A program made the translations under genes and the position numbers. A DNA stretch of 45,696 nt from Acanthaster planci (taxonomy: Eukaryota > Echinodermata > Asteroidea > Valvatida > Acanthasteridae), in assembly GCF_001949145.1 (NCBI RefSeq), contig NW_019091392.1:414283-459978 (forward strand), in the 5' to 3' direction. The notes under the pieces were generated by a model. It saw only the letters and a list, made by a program, of their open reading frames with translations. It was not told where the DNA came from and did not search any database. This document shows, one piece after another, positions 20,909-32,477 of the stretch. Numbering within the stretch: the stretch's first letter is position 1; every line of letters begins with the position of its first letter.

Positions 20909-21355
20909 GTAGTATTTGTGCACACATGTAGACATTTATTCATTTATTCTCTGTGGTTACAAACATGCACATCTCTGAATATGGAAAGCAGACAATAATC
21001 AGTCTGAGACAAAAGTATAATCTTTCATTCTCTGGAATTTCCAGAAGATCACTTGAGGAAGACAGCATTAAAATTTCAAGGCTGTCTGTTTCTGGGTATT
21101 GGGCAAAATAAATACAATGCAACAGGCAAAATCAAAGCTGGCTTTGGTGGAGGTCAGAGACCAGCACTGAACACTGTACTGAACAGCTGAATTACAGTAG
21201 ATTCCCTTTATTGCACTCTCAATGGGACCTAACAGAATCGCACAGTGCTATAACCTGAATGGACGTGCAACATGTGCACTACCATGTGCACATGTTGTCA
21301 TGTACATGTATATGAATTACGTTTAGATGTACATGTATCCGCAGATGTACATGTA
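20909..21355 (-). other. DBHS intron; possible pogo-like terminus
   Basis: Contains TTACAGTAGATTCCCTTTAT near 21194, which resembles a TA-flanked pogo/Tigger terminus, but I could not locate its partner with confidence. ACATGTACATGTA-type simple sequence lies at about 21250-21360. Confidence 0.3.
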
Positions 21356-21563
21356 CGTACCGTAATTTTGGAATATGCATGTATGCCTTGTATCCGGCTA
21401 TATTGATTGCTTTTGTGACACTGATAAAAAAAGCAAAGCTCTTCAAAAATTGCCACAGGACCTCATGCATGCTGCATCACGAAGAACCCACTGCAACCAT
21501 AGGCACCATCCTGACTGCTAACTGCGATCCATTCATGGACAGTCCAATCGCTGACTTTTTCCA
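21356..21563 (+). repeat. Dispersed repeat with 33-bp identical block, copy 1
   Basis: Homologous in inverted orientation to 29796-30012 (GTAATTT-GGAA, GCCTTGTAT, CTTCAAAAA-TGCCACAGGACC). Divergence is high except for the last 33 bp (21531-21563), which are identical to the inverse of 29796-29828. Both copies translate through the block as FMDSPIADFFQ in an open frame. It may be a fragment of a transposon-coded or host-derived exon. Family unknown. Confidence 0.65.
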
Positions 21564-23504
21564 GTACCACATGAGCACAGAAAGTAATATGTTATCAGAA
21601 GACCCCAGTGAAAACCAACCCCACTTGTCACATCAAACACAATCGGCAAAAAGACAAGATTTGCAACACAAAGCTAAGATATATGTACAAAACAACTGAT
21701 TTTATTTATCGGTAGAATGAAATTTTCAGGTGACAAAATACTACGTGTAGTATCTAAGTGTTGATTATTATTTTGTGTGCTAAACAACCCCACAAGAATA
21801 AATAATAAGTGGGAAAATAATCACAGCAACAATTGCCACAGCAGAGCAAGTTTGTTGCAATTACGTACACATTTCATGTGCTCCGTAATTTCATGACTTG
21901 GGGACTCCTGTATAATTACTAAAAATCTGGACACCTTTTTAAAAATTTATTCTCAGCAATGGAGAGTGTTTATTTATGGTAATCCAAGAAAAGAACTTTG
22001 CCATGTAGGCATAGCTTGCTGTGGTGAGCACAAGCTTGCAATCGCGCTGCATGGACAGACAATCGAGTGAGTGTCTATTAGTGATGGTGTGATCGCTACT
22101 ATTAGTACCAGAATACTGGTGCCCAACAGCACACTCCATGTGGTCAGGTGGTGAGTCGGCCCCGACCCCAAGAGCAGCACAGCCTTGGAATGGAGTCTTC
22201 ACTGCATAATAGTCGTGCGTGGGGGGCCAGTGTGGAAATTTCACTGTATCACGCTTCTCATTTTTGCAAGTTTCTGCATTATTTTAGCAACATTCCACGC
22301 TGTTTTCGCAAACTTTTCACACTACTTTCCTGCTCTTTTTGCGCACTGATTTTTTCGCAATGTTTTCGCAGATGTTTCATGCTGCATTTGCAAAAATTTG
22401 CAGCATATTCACATGATTTCCACACTGTTTTCGCACGTCATTCGCCCCTTTCACATCCGATTTGCTATACTTCACACACTCCAACTATGCCAGCACACCG
22501 GTATTTATCAAGTCTCATACTTAACACCATTCAGCAGCAGAAAATAATCTGTAAGTCTGGCTGCATCAGAAATATATGGATCCAGTATGTTTTTAACAAC
22601 ATAACTCATTGAATTTCGATGACGTTCAACAATTTTGATAGGTTTGTAACATTCAAGATGATCAAGAACACTCATTTTACTGTTAGCACTCTACATAAAC
22701 AATGCTCAATATGCCATTACTTATGAAGATGTCCCCACTTATAACATAAAAAAAGCCTTAGGGCATTTACTTTTCATCATTAACCACAACTTATGTCTCA
22801 AACATTACTTTCATTTTAATGTCATTTAGTTTGACATACTTTTGTTCGATGAAAAAAGTTGGAAGGGAAATATCCTGGAGCACTGCACTTCTCTTAAAGG
22901 CTCATAAATATGATCACCAGCATACAAGTCATTAGTACCGCTTTAACTAGGGTCTGCTCTCACATTTATGTCAGGCAAATTACATTACTCTCCATGTTCA
23001 GCGTCTCATACTCCTTCGTTGCAGAAAAAAATCTCACAATTATCAGCTAAAAGTAAGATTTTACGTTTTTTAGGTGCATTTTCTGCAAGTCATCAAAACT
23101 ACTCATTTTAATGCATTTGGGCTGCAACGATACCAGCTTACATTTCATGCACTCTTCATGCATGCATGTTATCCCTTTCTCCCGTTATATCATCCACTTC
23201 AACAAAACATAAAACTTGACCTTGCGTGTTTCTGAAATTTCTGGCAGATAAATTCATTGCATACTGGTTTCTGGATGGCCAATCTACATGTGCATGTATC
23301 TCCAAAACCCTCGATGTTGCAATATTTGAAGCCTTTTCCATACAGCTTTAACTGGAGTCTGTGTACCTACATGCAACTCCACATTCGTTCCTTTTCATAT
23401 CAAAAAGGACTGCTACAAATACTAGCTTATTCCACAGACAGTTCTTGAATGGAACCAGCTCTCTCACTTCATCTTGGAAGCTGGTAATGTCAACAATTTC
23501 AAAT
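21564..23504 (-). other. DBHS intron; degenerate TTTTCGCA array at 22238-22450
   Basis: The only structure seen is a degenerate array around 22238-22450 built from CACACTGTTTTCGCA-like words. Frames across it are a by-product of the low complexity. No exon was identified. Confidence 0.4.
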
Positions 23505-23820
23505 TCCTCCCCCACAGATGTGTGGGAGGGGTCTGCTATAGAATAACTACCCCAAACAATCGCTAAATATGCAGATTTCCTTTGCACCTAGTTCTATTTA
23601 CTAACAATTAACAATGGTACACCCTCTACACCCAAAATGCACAGCCATGATCATCTTTTTTCGGTATAGAAATGTCTCAGTCAAAGTGGGGAGGAAGGGA
23701 AGGAGCCGACTGTTTGGGATAGGTGTTCAATATAGCAGAGCCCTACCACACGTCTGTGGGAGAAGAGCCTTCTGCGTTCACCCTTCCCGAACAGTCACTA
23801 AATATGCAGAGCAGCACCGA
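23505..23820 (-). repeat. Solo DIRS-type terminal module 3
   Basis: The arm at about 23506-23590 (CCTCCCCCACA-GATG-TGTGGGAGG hairpin, GTCTGCTATAG, CTACCCCAAACAATCGC, TAAATATGCAG) is inverted at about 23708-23767 with moderate identity. A partial direct copy follows at 23776-23820 (CCGAACAGTCACTAAATATG). The order arm, spacer, inverted arm, partial direct arm is the same as in module 2. It has no DIRS coding sequence nearby, so it is a solo terminus or a non-autonomous derivative. Confidence 0.6.
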
Positions 23821-24436
23821 TCCCCATCATAGTCCATTATGAAAGTTTTTAGCTGCTTCAGCTACACTAAGTGAAATGGAGATAAAAATGAGAGCATTTC
23901 TAGCTGTGGGGTAGTCAAATACCTATTCGATTTTCTAAATGAGAATGAAGTATCAGGTCTACATCAAGGGATTTTCAAGTTAACTGACTTATAATAAAAC
24001 AAGAACAGCAAAGCTGCCATGGCTTGCTGTTTGTTATGAATTTGATTTTTTTCCTGTAATAACAGCTCATCTTAAGAGACACATAAGTTACACAAACATG
24101 GTTACTGAATTATACCAACCAAGCTTCATCAAAATTTTTCACAAGACTGGTTGTCATACGACTACAATACAGCTGTACAAGATATTTTATTGATTGTAGG
24201 AATAAAATTCATTATACTCTGGAGAAAAAACCTACATGTAGCTAGTGCTATATGCAGACTGTGTTAAAAGGCCCGTCATTTAAAAGTATATCAACAAAGA
24301 CCATGAACAAGGTACAAAGGCTTCAAATGTGGGTCTGGTACATTCAGACTAGACCTGGATGAGTACATAAGCAGTGCAATTGCGAGCTTGATGGATGGTG
24401 CATAATAAATATTCCTCTTAAGAACAGTTTTACACT
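23821..24436 (-). other. DBHS intron, nothing recognised
   Basis: AT-rich intronic sequence, no supported feature. Confidence 0.4.
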
Positions 24437-24880
24437 TTGTATCTAACCCCAATCATCCTATCCTCTACAATTCTATCCCCTATCATCCCATCATCCTATA
24501 TCTACCATGTCCACTTTGACTCCACCCCTAATCCCATCTATCTCCAATCCCACATCCAACTATCTTTCCATACCCTATTCCACCCCTCCATCACCCTATC
24601 CATCTCCTACTCTTTCCCCTCCCCATCATCCTATCCATATTCTACTCTTTCCAGTCCCCATCATCCTATCCATCTCCTACATGTACTCCGCCCCTTCCCC
24701 ATCATCCTATCCATTTCCTACTCCGCCTCTATCTCATCACCATACCCATCTCCTACTCTGCCCCCTCCCCATCATCCTATCTATCTCCTACTCCACCCTT
24801 GCCCATCACTCCCTTCACTTCTTACTCTGGCTGTCCCATTATCCCACTAATCCAGCCCAACTATTACACCAACTTTTTCC
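24437..24880 (+). repeat. Pyrimidine-rich minisatellite
   Basis: Degenerate tandem repeat, period about 34-41 bp, built around CATCATCCTATCCATCTCCT and ACTCYRCCCCCTCCCC. The plus strand is almost all C/T/A with very few G. Two overlapping open frames here (24437-24850 and 24507-24965) exist only because the repeat lacks stops; they are not genes. Long polypyrimidine tracts of this kind can adopt triplex structure. Confidence 0.85.
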
Positions 24881-27516
24881 TGCATTTCATCCACTTTCTA
24901 AATACCTGTACTTTGTCCCAATGATCCTCTTCCTGCAGGTACCCCTTCCCCAACAAACATTCTGATCTCTCACTTAGAGTCCCTTCCCATCCCTTACATT
25001 TTTCCCACATACTGTACATGTACATTTGTATGTGTCTAAACACTGTCTATAGGCCTACATACATGTTCATTACAAGTATGTACTACAAGTACACAATGCA
25101 ACTCAAAACGTTAACATTCAACTTTTATAATTTTTCATTAAATTCATGAGTTTGTAAGCATTAATGCCATTTGATTATGAGACTATTTTAAATACCGATG
25201 GAATTCCAAGAGGAAGCAAACAAGCACTCAATCGCACATGTAGACACCTATGGACCTGCAAGGAAAAACTTTAACATTTGAGGATGGACAGAAGACAGAA
25301 ACTGGCATTACGTACAGTGTAGGCTCGCATTTGCTTTGCAGCTCGCCAAAACAAATCGCTGTAAGGCATGTTCTTCATAAAATGGACCAAAATGCAACCT
25401 CGGCTGTCATTTTTCAAAACTTCTTAAAGAGTGACTCTGATCATGTAAAATACAAATTAGCACCTTAAGATTTATATAAATGATTATATGGGTATAATTA
25501 CGCTTAATATGTACTAACATGTATGGTGGACACTTGGTTGGCTATCAGTGCAAATCAAATGGAGTTGAATTCATTTAAAGTTTTACTTCAAGAAGGAGAA
25601 TTCAGTATATTTTTCGACAGATGTATTATAAAGCACCTAAGAAATAAATTTTTAAAAATATAAGCCACGAAAAAAGAGCACAAAATTGACGGAAAATGAT
25701 GAGAAAAGTTTGGCTCTCTTCATTCTCTTACCATTTATAATCACTCTCACTATACCAACATATTTACCAGGTCTTGTATATTTCGACCACCAAAAATTAT
25801 CTTTAAGTTTGGCTGCATCAAAACTTTATGAGTACAATATGTTTGTTGCGAATGTTATATGTGACGGAATTTTGATCACGTTCGATATTTTGACAGAAAC
25901 TGCATAACGTTCGAGAATGCCGAAAATGCTGTCACATGTAGTGCTCGAAAATTCCACGCGTGATTTTCATTTTGCCTGTTATTTTGGAGATAAACCTGCT
26001 GAAAATAAAATTAAAATTAACAGCTCTGAGCATTAGATTTTCATCATGAATCGTTTTTTATATCTCGAACGTTATTTTTTTGCGAATGTTATTCAGAATG
26101 GATTTTCTTTTGAGAAAAATTGTTCTGAAGAGAAAAATCGGGGAGCGTCTCCATTCTGTGGCGGGGTTAATGAATATCAAATAAAAAAGAGGGCGCACTT
26201 TCTGGGTTGATGTCAAAGGTCAAACAGACCACGATGCAGCAAAATATTTCTCTAACATCACCGCGAGAGATTGACGGAAGCCACAAATTGCCATGATGGG
26301 TGTTTTGGACTGCAGTTTTCAGGAACATACTGGAAGAAAATGTGATCGGTCCAGTCGTAAAAGGATTATAGTTTGGCGGTACTTTTTTGCACTCTTTTTA
26401 AAAGCTTGTGTTTTACATCGATATATGGATTTTACTCGCTTTTTTTAAGTCGATTTTTTTGACACTAATGACAGAATCGAATGACATTCGCGACTGCCGA
26501 CTTCGGGACCCAATTAATTGTGAAAGGTAATTTTAATTTCATGATTATGGTTTTAATATGTGTAAATATTATCACCTTTCACCACAAATAAATCTGTGTA
26601 AAATAACTTCAGGGATTATCACTCCTCAGTAAATTCTGTTTGCTCGGATTTTAACAGGGAGTTCATGTCCCTCAAAATTGCTAACGTTCGAGACTTTAAT
26701 TAATTAACTCCAACTAAGTTGAAAGGTTGACACGATCATCATTGTTCCAGATATCGGCCATGACTTCCCTCATTGCATCAAACAAATTAATTCACTGCTG
26801 TTCACTTCAGAAAAAAATGAACCTCCAAAGTTGAACATTATCTAATGGTCCATATTTTGAGGAACCTGCCGTAATAAACTGAATCATGATCTTGTCAGTT
26901 TTGTATGTGCACCTTTACTCCAATGGGCAGACACAGCCTCAATTCAATGATATATATCTGTCACTACTGTGAAACATTTTACCCTAAATCTGTACATCTG
27001 TTTGCCAGAATGCAACCTCAATCCTACAAATCCTCCAGCTGCCTTTGGGTTTGAAATAACCCAGCGCCTCAGTGCTACAAGTACATGATTCCTGAGGAAA
27101 GGCCTTGGAACTTGTATTTCGGATAAATAGCTGGTACTAAAAATAACCCTTTGGCTCTCCCCTCATGCACTACGTTTTAATGCCCTTTGCAGTCCTTCAT
27201 TTTAAGAAATTCCAGAAGAGCTATATATAGCTCTTCTCAAATTGCTCTCCTTAAAATAAACCAATTTACAGAAGTGCAAAACAAGGTCAAACGATAGTTT
27301 GTACCCTGGAGTCTGTTTCCACTTTTTCTGATGGCGCATATTCTTGGGCAATTTTAAACTTAATTTAGTTTTAGTTCAGTTACAAACATGGGTTTGAACC
27401 AGAATTTTTATACTTGCAAATTAAAAACTACACTATTTAACTAACATTACTGATACATGTACATGTAAGTTTCAACCTACAAGTCTGCCGAGTTTTACGT
27501 GTCCCTTTGATTTAAC
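24881..27516 (-). other. DBHS intron, 2.6 kb without recognised gene
   Basis: AT-rich. The word AACGTTCGAG occurs at about 25911 and 26684, and inverted at about 26066. TTGCGAATGTTAT occurs near 25847 and 26080, hinting at a decayed repeat. Frames at 25250-25468 and 25686-25907 are unrecognised and have no splice context. A short ATG frame near 26294 (MMGVLDCSFQEHTG) is equally unsupported. Confidence 0.35.
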
Positions 27517-27797
27517 CACTTCATGCCGAGGCATTTTTCAATGTTGATGATGCTGGGCCGGCATGACTATCATTTTTTCCTTTTTCCAAATCTTTAAAAA
27601 ATTCATCATTTCATTTAACAGTCGTTTATAGCCGCACGAAGTAATCTTTAGGCACNNNNNNNNNNNNNNNNNNNNNNNNNNNNNNNNNNNNNNTGTTATA
27701 TAACTTTCTCTTGTTCACGAACCTGGCTCAGTGTACTGCTGACCTCTTTTCAATAGGGGCCAGATTAGTGTGCAGCGGTGCTGTGTTGCTCATCGCT
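27517..27797. mobile_element. piggyBac-like MITE fragments around a gap
   Basis: The left side starts TTTAACCACTTCATGCCGAG, closely matching the terminus of the piggyBac element at 44649. The right side (27756-27797) matches the first 41 bp of the window. An N-gap (27656-27693) lies between. The element probably has a TTAA target and no coding capacity. Confidence 0.55.
27656..27693. other. Assembly gap (38 N)
   Basis: Short run of N within a repeat, typical of assembly failure at a dispersed repeat. Confidence 0.99.
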
Positions 27798-28033
27798 TCA
27801 TAAAAATGTACCGGTACCAGTCAGTCAGGTACAGACATGTACATGTAGGCCTAATTGTACTGTATGTGCGTAAACATGGTAAGCCTAAATGGCATGCAGG
27901 TTTTGTCATGTTCGCTGCATTAATTCATGCATGTATGCACACTACATGTATATACAATGTACACAATGTATACATGTACATTTCATGTATATGTATCCTA
28001 ATCGTAAGTTATATGTATGCATGATATTGAATA

Positions 28034-28747
28034 CAGTAAAATCAAAGTCAAAGTCAAAGCCTGTGAAGTCGAAACTCTGTTTACCTCGACGTCTTTCTGT
28101 ATTCCCGACAAAAGAATAGGCCTTTATGTACAATAAACTATCCGTAACTCGAACGTCAATACCACTAAAGCCCCTTATCTCGAAGTTTTGGCAGGCCAAT
28201 TAAAACACTTAAGAATGATGAATAAAAAGTGATGAAAGAACGCTTGCCTTCATTATGAGTCATTACTGTCACGCACGGCTTTTCTTTGATGAGCCGAGAC
28301 AAGCACTGGGTGGGCATCAACCGCAACCGTAAATGAATCAGGCACGAATGATGCGCCCTCAAACGCTTTGTACATGTATCACGTGACCCAGCACAGAAAC
28401 CCTGACCGACTGGCCCGCGCGCTGCGTTATGCGGTAACAAGCCCGATCACGCAAAGCAAATGAATGAATTCTCAAGACGTAGACACAGGTACCGATACAT
28501 AACTTCATTGGTTTATTGTTTATTAATGTACCACATAAAAATATGTTTAATGATGATGTTCGAGGAAAACGTGCACAGTAAGGATAGCCTAAAATCCACT
28601 TCGTCTTCGACTCAGCTTGCAGGCCAACTGCCGTAAGCCAGTAAGGTTGCATGTGCACTGAAGTGTGTAACTTTCGATAACTCGAACTTCGGACATCTTG
28701 AACTTTTCGTCCATTCCCCTTATCTTTGACTTATCGAGATTTTACTG
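28034..28747 (-). mobile_element. pogo/Tigger-like MITE, copy A
   Basis: 714 bp flanked by TA (28032-28033 and 28748-28749), with ends CAGTAAAATC... and ...TTATCGAGATTTTACTG. TA target and CAGTAAAA-CTCGATAA termini are typical of pogo/Tigger members of the Tc1/mariner superfamily. It is homologous along its length to copy B in opposite orientation (GACGTC-TTTCTG, AGGCCTTTATGTACAATAAAC, GATGAGCCGAG). Neither copy encodes a transposase. The matching frames (28165-28440 here, 30898-31158 in B) are not intact conserved proteins. Confidence 0.8.
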
Positions 28748-28903
28748 TATGTACATATACATGTACGACATTACTAAGGAGTTCAATGTTTTTTGCCCTA
28801 AGTTAAAGTTTAAGGAAGATTAGGAAACAGCAAGCAGTTTGCAGCAGTTTTGTGTTTGCTCCATGTTTAAAAAGAAATTCAAATTATTAGCCTATACATT
28901 GTT

Positions 28904-29052
28904 AAGGTGGAAAGCTTGCGGTAGCACCATGCAAGGATACGATCTCTTTGTGAGTCTGTATGGTTCTGAAAAGAACCATGAGGAACTCAGAACCATACAG
29001 ACTCACAAAGAGATCGTATCCTTGCATGGTGCTACCGCAAGCTTTTCACCTT
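28904..29052. repeat. Near-perfect palindrome, 66-bp arms
   Basis: 28904-28969 (AAGGTGGAAAGCTTGCGG...) and 28987-29052 are inverted copies with a single mismatch, separated by a 17-bp spacer (28970-28986). The spacer holds AGAACCA, which can also pair with TGGTTCT at the end of the left arm, giving an alternative small hairpin. No TIR family match or target duplication was seen. A transcript through it in either direction would form a 66-bp RNA duplex. It could be a foldback transposon, a template-switch event, a hairpin-RNA locus, or an assembly fold-back artefact. Confidence 0.95.
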
Positions 29053-29776
29053 AGTTGTCTGTCACCATGAATAGCTTGAAATCACATCTATACATTGTTC
29101 ATGAACACTTACAGCATACTCTGTCCTTTAAGCCTCCAACATCATACTACAAGCATCTATAGTGCCCAAACTAATCAATGTTTAATGAGGAAATCTCTGT
29201 ATTATCGTTTCCCCTTCACCAGGCCATGGTGCCATGTTCACAATCCATCTTCGTCTCCACCTATAAAAATTTCCACAGATTTTTGGCGCCTTTATCAACA
29301 GATATAGGCCCTCATCTCGGTCAATTATTTGATATATCAATGTGTCAAATTGTCGAGAATCATGTATATCCTGTGAAACATCACAAAAATCAAACTATTT
29401 TCTCTAGAAAGGCACAATGATCCACCACATGTACATGTACATACACAACTTAAAACCGGCATCCATGTTTTGCTGCTGAAGTAACACGTATACAACACAT
29501 GGCATGTGTTGGTTTGTTTCACACTTATGTTCTGGTCCACTGCCACATTCCCATACATATTGGGAATACACGATACACCCCATTCTGCCATTACTTTTAA
29601 CTAACCACTAACCTCATATACCAAATGTGTATACCACAGTATTTCAGAGGGTGTAACATAAATTTGTGTACTTCTTGAAAGCCTTTACTAGACTTTACCA
29701 AGTCTTAAATGAATCTTATTTTGCAAATAACTCCATCAAAAGTGTTAAATTTTAAAAAAATCCGGAAATCTGAAGG
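29053..29776 (-). other. DBHS intron, nothing recognised
   Basis: No exon or repeat could be supported. A short ACATGTACATGTACAT run occurs near 29428. Confidence 0.4.
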
Positions 29777-30012
29777 AATCTCACCCCTGGGTTATTGGAA
29801 AAAGTCAGCGATTGGACTGTCCATGAATAGGCATGCAGTAGCAGTCGGGATGTCGGGGTAGGTGTTGATGCAGTTTGTGCTTAGCGATGCGGAGCGGCAT
29901 GCAAAAGGTCCTGTGGCAGTTTTTGAAGAGATTTGGTGACATTTTTGATCGGCGTCCGAAAACGACGAGATAAATGAATACAAGGCATTTGTTCCGAAAT
30001 TACAGTACATAC
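29777..30012 (-). repeat. Dispersed repeat with 33-bp identical block, copy 2
   Basis: Starts with a hAT-like terminus AATCTCACCCCTG (29777-29789), followed at 29796-29828 by the 33-bp block identical to 21531-21563 in inverse. The remainder aligns with 21356-21530 at clearly lower identity. The minus-strand frame 30010-29792 reads into FMDSPIADFFQ and then stops. Non-coding status is likely but not proven. Confidence 0.65.
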
Positions 30013-30424
30013 ATCTGCCAATACATGTAAACGTATTTCACATGAATGACAACATCTGGATACATGTACATGTATCTGTAGCCTACATGTGCACATGTGC
30101 GGTGTACATGTTGAACATCCATCTAAGTGGGTTATACGCTTATAAGAGAGCACTACAACAGGAATCTATTGTAATTCAACTGTTCGGTGTTCAGTGTTGG
30201 TCTCCAACCTCCACCATATCTAGCTTTGATTTTTGCCTGTCGCATTGTATTTTGCTCAAATCCCAGAAACATACTGCGTTGAAATTTTAATGCTGTCTTC
30301 CAAGTAATCTGAATATTCCTGAGAACTGAAGAACTCTCAGACTGACTTTCCTCCACTTTCCATACTCAGAGATGCACATGTTTGAAACCACAGAGAACAA
30401 AAACTTCCTGATGTCTACTTATAC

Positions 30425-30540
30425 ATGCACAAATACTACTTAATGAAGAAAGCTTGCAAAATCATTTCCCCACTACCGAAGAAAATCTGTGACAATCTTG
30501 TGAGAAAAAGTGTGAAAATCTTTTCTCACTTGTTGGAAAA
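30425..30540 (-). repeat. GTGGGAAAA array, right part (interrupted)
   Basis: Inverse of the array at 20137-20475. It is continuous with 31291-31430 once the pogo-like MITE copy B is removed, showing that the MITE inserted into this older repeat. Confidence 0.55.
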
Positions 30541-30542
30541 TA

Positions 30543-31288
30543 CAGTAAAGTCGAAGCTCAGAGGAATGGACGAAAAGTTCGAGTTATCCGAAGTTCGAGT
30601 TATTGAAAGTTACAAGCTTCAGTGCACATGCAACCTTATTGGCTTACGGCAGTTTGCCTATGAGCTGAGTCGAAGACGAAGTGGATTTTAGGCTATCCCT
30701 ACTGTGCAAGTTTTCCTCAAACATCATCATTAAACATGTTTTTATGTGGTACATTAGTAAACAATAAACCAATGAAGTTATGTACCGGTACCTGTGTCTA
30801 CGTCTTGAGAATTCATTCATTTGCTTTGCTTGATCGGGCTGTTACCGCATAACGCAGCGCGCGGGCCAGTCGGTCAGGGTTTCTGGTCATGTGATACATG
30901 TACATGTATAAAGCGCTTGAGGGCGCATCATTTGTGCCTGATTCATTTATGGTTGCGGTTGATGCCCACCCAGTGCTTGTCGACATGACAATGGCAGCCC
31001 ATGTGAACATGCTCGGCTCATCAAAGAAAAGCCATGCGCGTGACAGTTATACAGTTATGATTCATAATGAAGGCAAGCCTTCTTTTATCACTTTTTATTC
31101 ATCATTTTTCATTTTTTTTTTAATTGGCCTACCAAAACTTCGAGATAAGCAGCTATAGTGGTTTTGATGTTTTGAGTTACGGATAGTTTATTGTACATAA
31201 AGGCCTATTATTTTGTCGGAAATGCAGAAAGACGTCGAGGTAAACGGCGTTTGGATTTAACAGGCTTCACCTTATCGAGATTTTACTG
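30543..31288 (+). mobile_element. pogo/Tigger-like MITE, copy B
   Basis: 746 bp, flanked by TA at 30541-30542 and 31289-31290, with ends CAGTAAAGTCGAAGC... and ...TTATCGAGATTTTACTG. Homologous to copy A in reverse. It is inserted inside the GTGGGAAAA-type repeat. No transposase is encoded. Confidence 0.8.
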
Positions 31289-31290
31289 TA

Positions 31291-31430
31291 AGTGAAAATC
31301 TTTTCCCAAAAGTGGAAAAAGGTGTACAAATATTTCCCACTTTTGGTACACTTTTTCACAATTTGTGAAATGAAAAGGAATTCCTTGGGAAGAGAAAAAT
31401 GTGAAAAAATTTTCCCATTTTGGTGTTATT
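31291..31430 (-). repeat. GTGGGAAAA array, left part (interrupted)
   Basis: GGAATTCCTTGGGAAGAG-type sequence and GTGAAAA words match the inverse of 20160-20300. It completes the repeat begun at 30425-30540. Confidence 0.55.
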
Positions 31431-32477
31431 TTTCAATCGCAATGTACTGTACACTGGTGCTTGCCACTGAAAATGTATTAGTGTGAATGACAACGCAATA
31501 AGGTTGTCCAGTCAATAGCCAAGCACTGGATGAACAGTACAGCTGTTAAATGGGTAGCTGTGATGACAATGCACTTGATCTGGTGTAATGTCATCATGCA
31601 AGCACTGTTGGAAATGATCCCAAATATTGAACTCTTGGAACAACTTTCCGAGTTCATGCATGGAACTGTAATGTGTCCCTTTCTCTGTGTGCATTTTCTA
31701 TGTTCAGGGCCAATTCTGAGGCGTCATTCGCGTTCTTGTCACCATTCTGTCAAAACGAAATTTACCATTTGAGCATGGCCAGCTCATGTATGTGTTTGCT
31801 GGCACACACGCCAGCAATTCCCGCTCATGTACCGTTTTCTCTTCGCAAGTAGCACTAAAAACGGCATAATTTTTTTCCCTTTTTTGGCCAGCATTATTAG
31901 CTTTTAAATGTTTTTAATTAACTTTTGACTGCAAACTCTGGGAGAGATATGTTCATGGCAAAATAAAGACAATCATCACTTTGAAGCTCATCAGAGTAAG
32001 ACGATGTGTCCATGTACACACCAAATATTTTTAAAAGAGATGCAAATGAAAATTTCCAAAATAAAATGTGTTTTTCCCAACACTGAACTTTTTCTTGAGC
32101 ACCTACATTCAATACCAATTAATAATTGAGTCCATCATAAACCGTTTGCCGATGTCACTACATATACATGTACACGTATAATGAAAAAAAACCCTGTCTG
32201 CTGACATGGTATTGGTGACTTTCAGTTCTACGATCTTTCCCAAATTTTTGTCAACAGCCACTGGCCAGTGGGCCCTGGGCCCTACAGTTTAATACGTACC
32301 CAGAGACTCAATGTAGCCCTTGTGGCCATCCATCTATTTCTATACCTGCTGCCTCCACTTGTTTAAGTGTATACTCAGTCCTTCAAAATCTTTGAGCAAT
32401 AACTACCAATATGGCTAAGCAAGGACAACACACGAATTGTTCAAAACCCTTTATAAAAACTTTCAAAATCAGCAGCA
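31431..32477 (-). other. DBHS intron, nothing recognised
   Basis: Opposite-strand short frames at 31512-31772 overlap each other and have no recognisable family. No other structure was seen. Confidence 0.4.

Noticed and set aside
24437-24965. Two overlapping plus-strand open frames of 137 and 152 codons
   Set aside because: They lie wholly within a pyrimidine-rich tandem repeat whose composition lacks stop codons. The peptides are just Ser/Pro/His/Tyr repeats.
28904-29052. Canonical microRNA precursor
   Set aside because: Arms of 66 bp with essentially perfect pairing are unlike a typical pre-miRNA. A hairpin-RNA locus remains possible but is untested.
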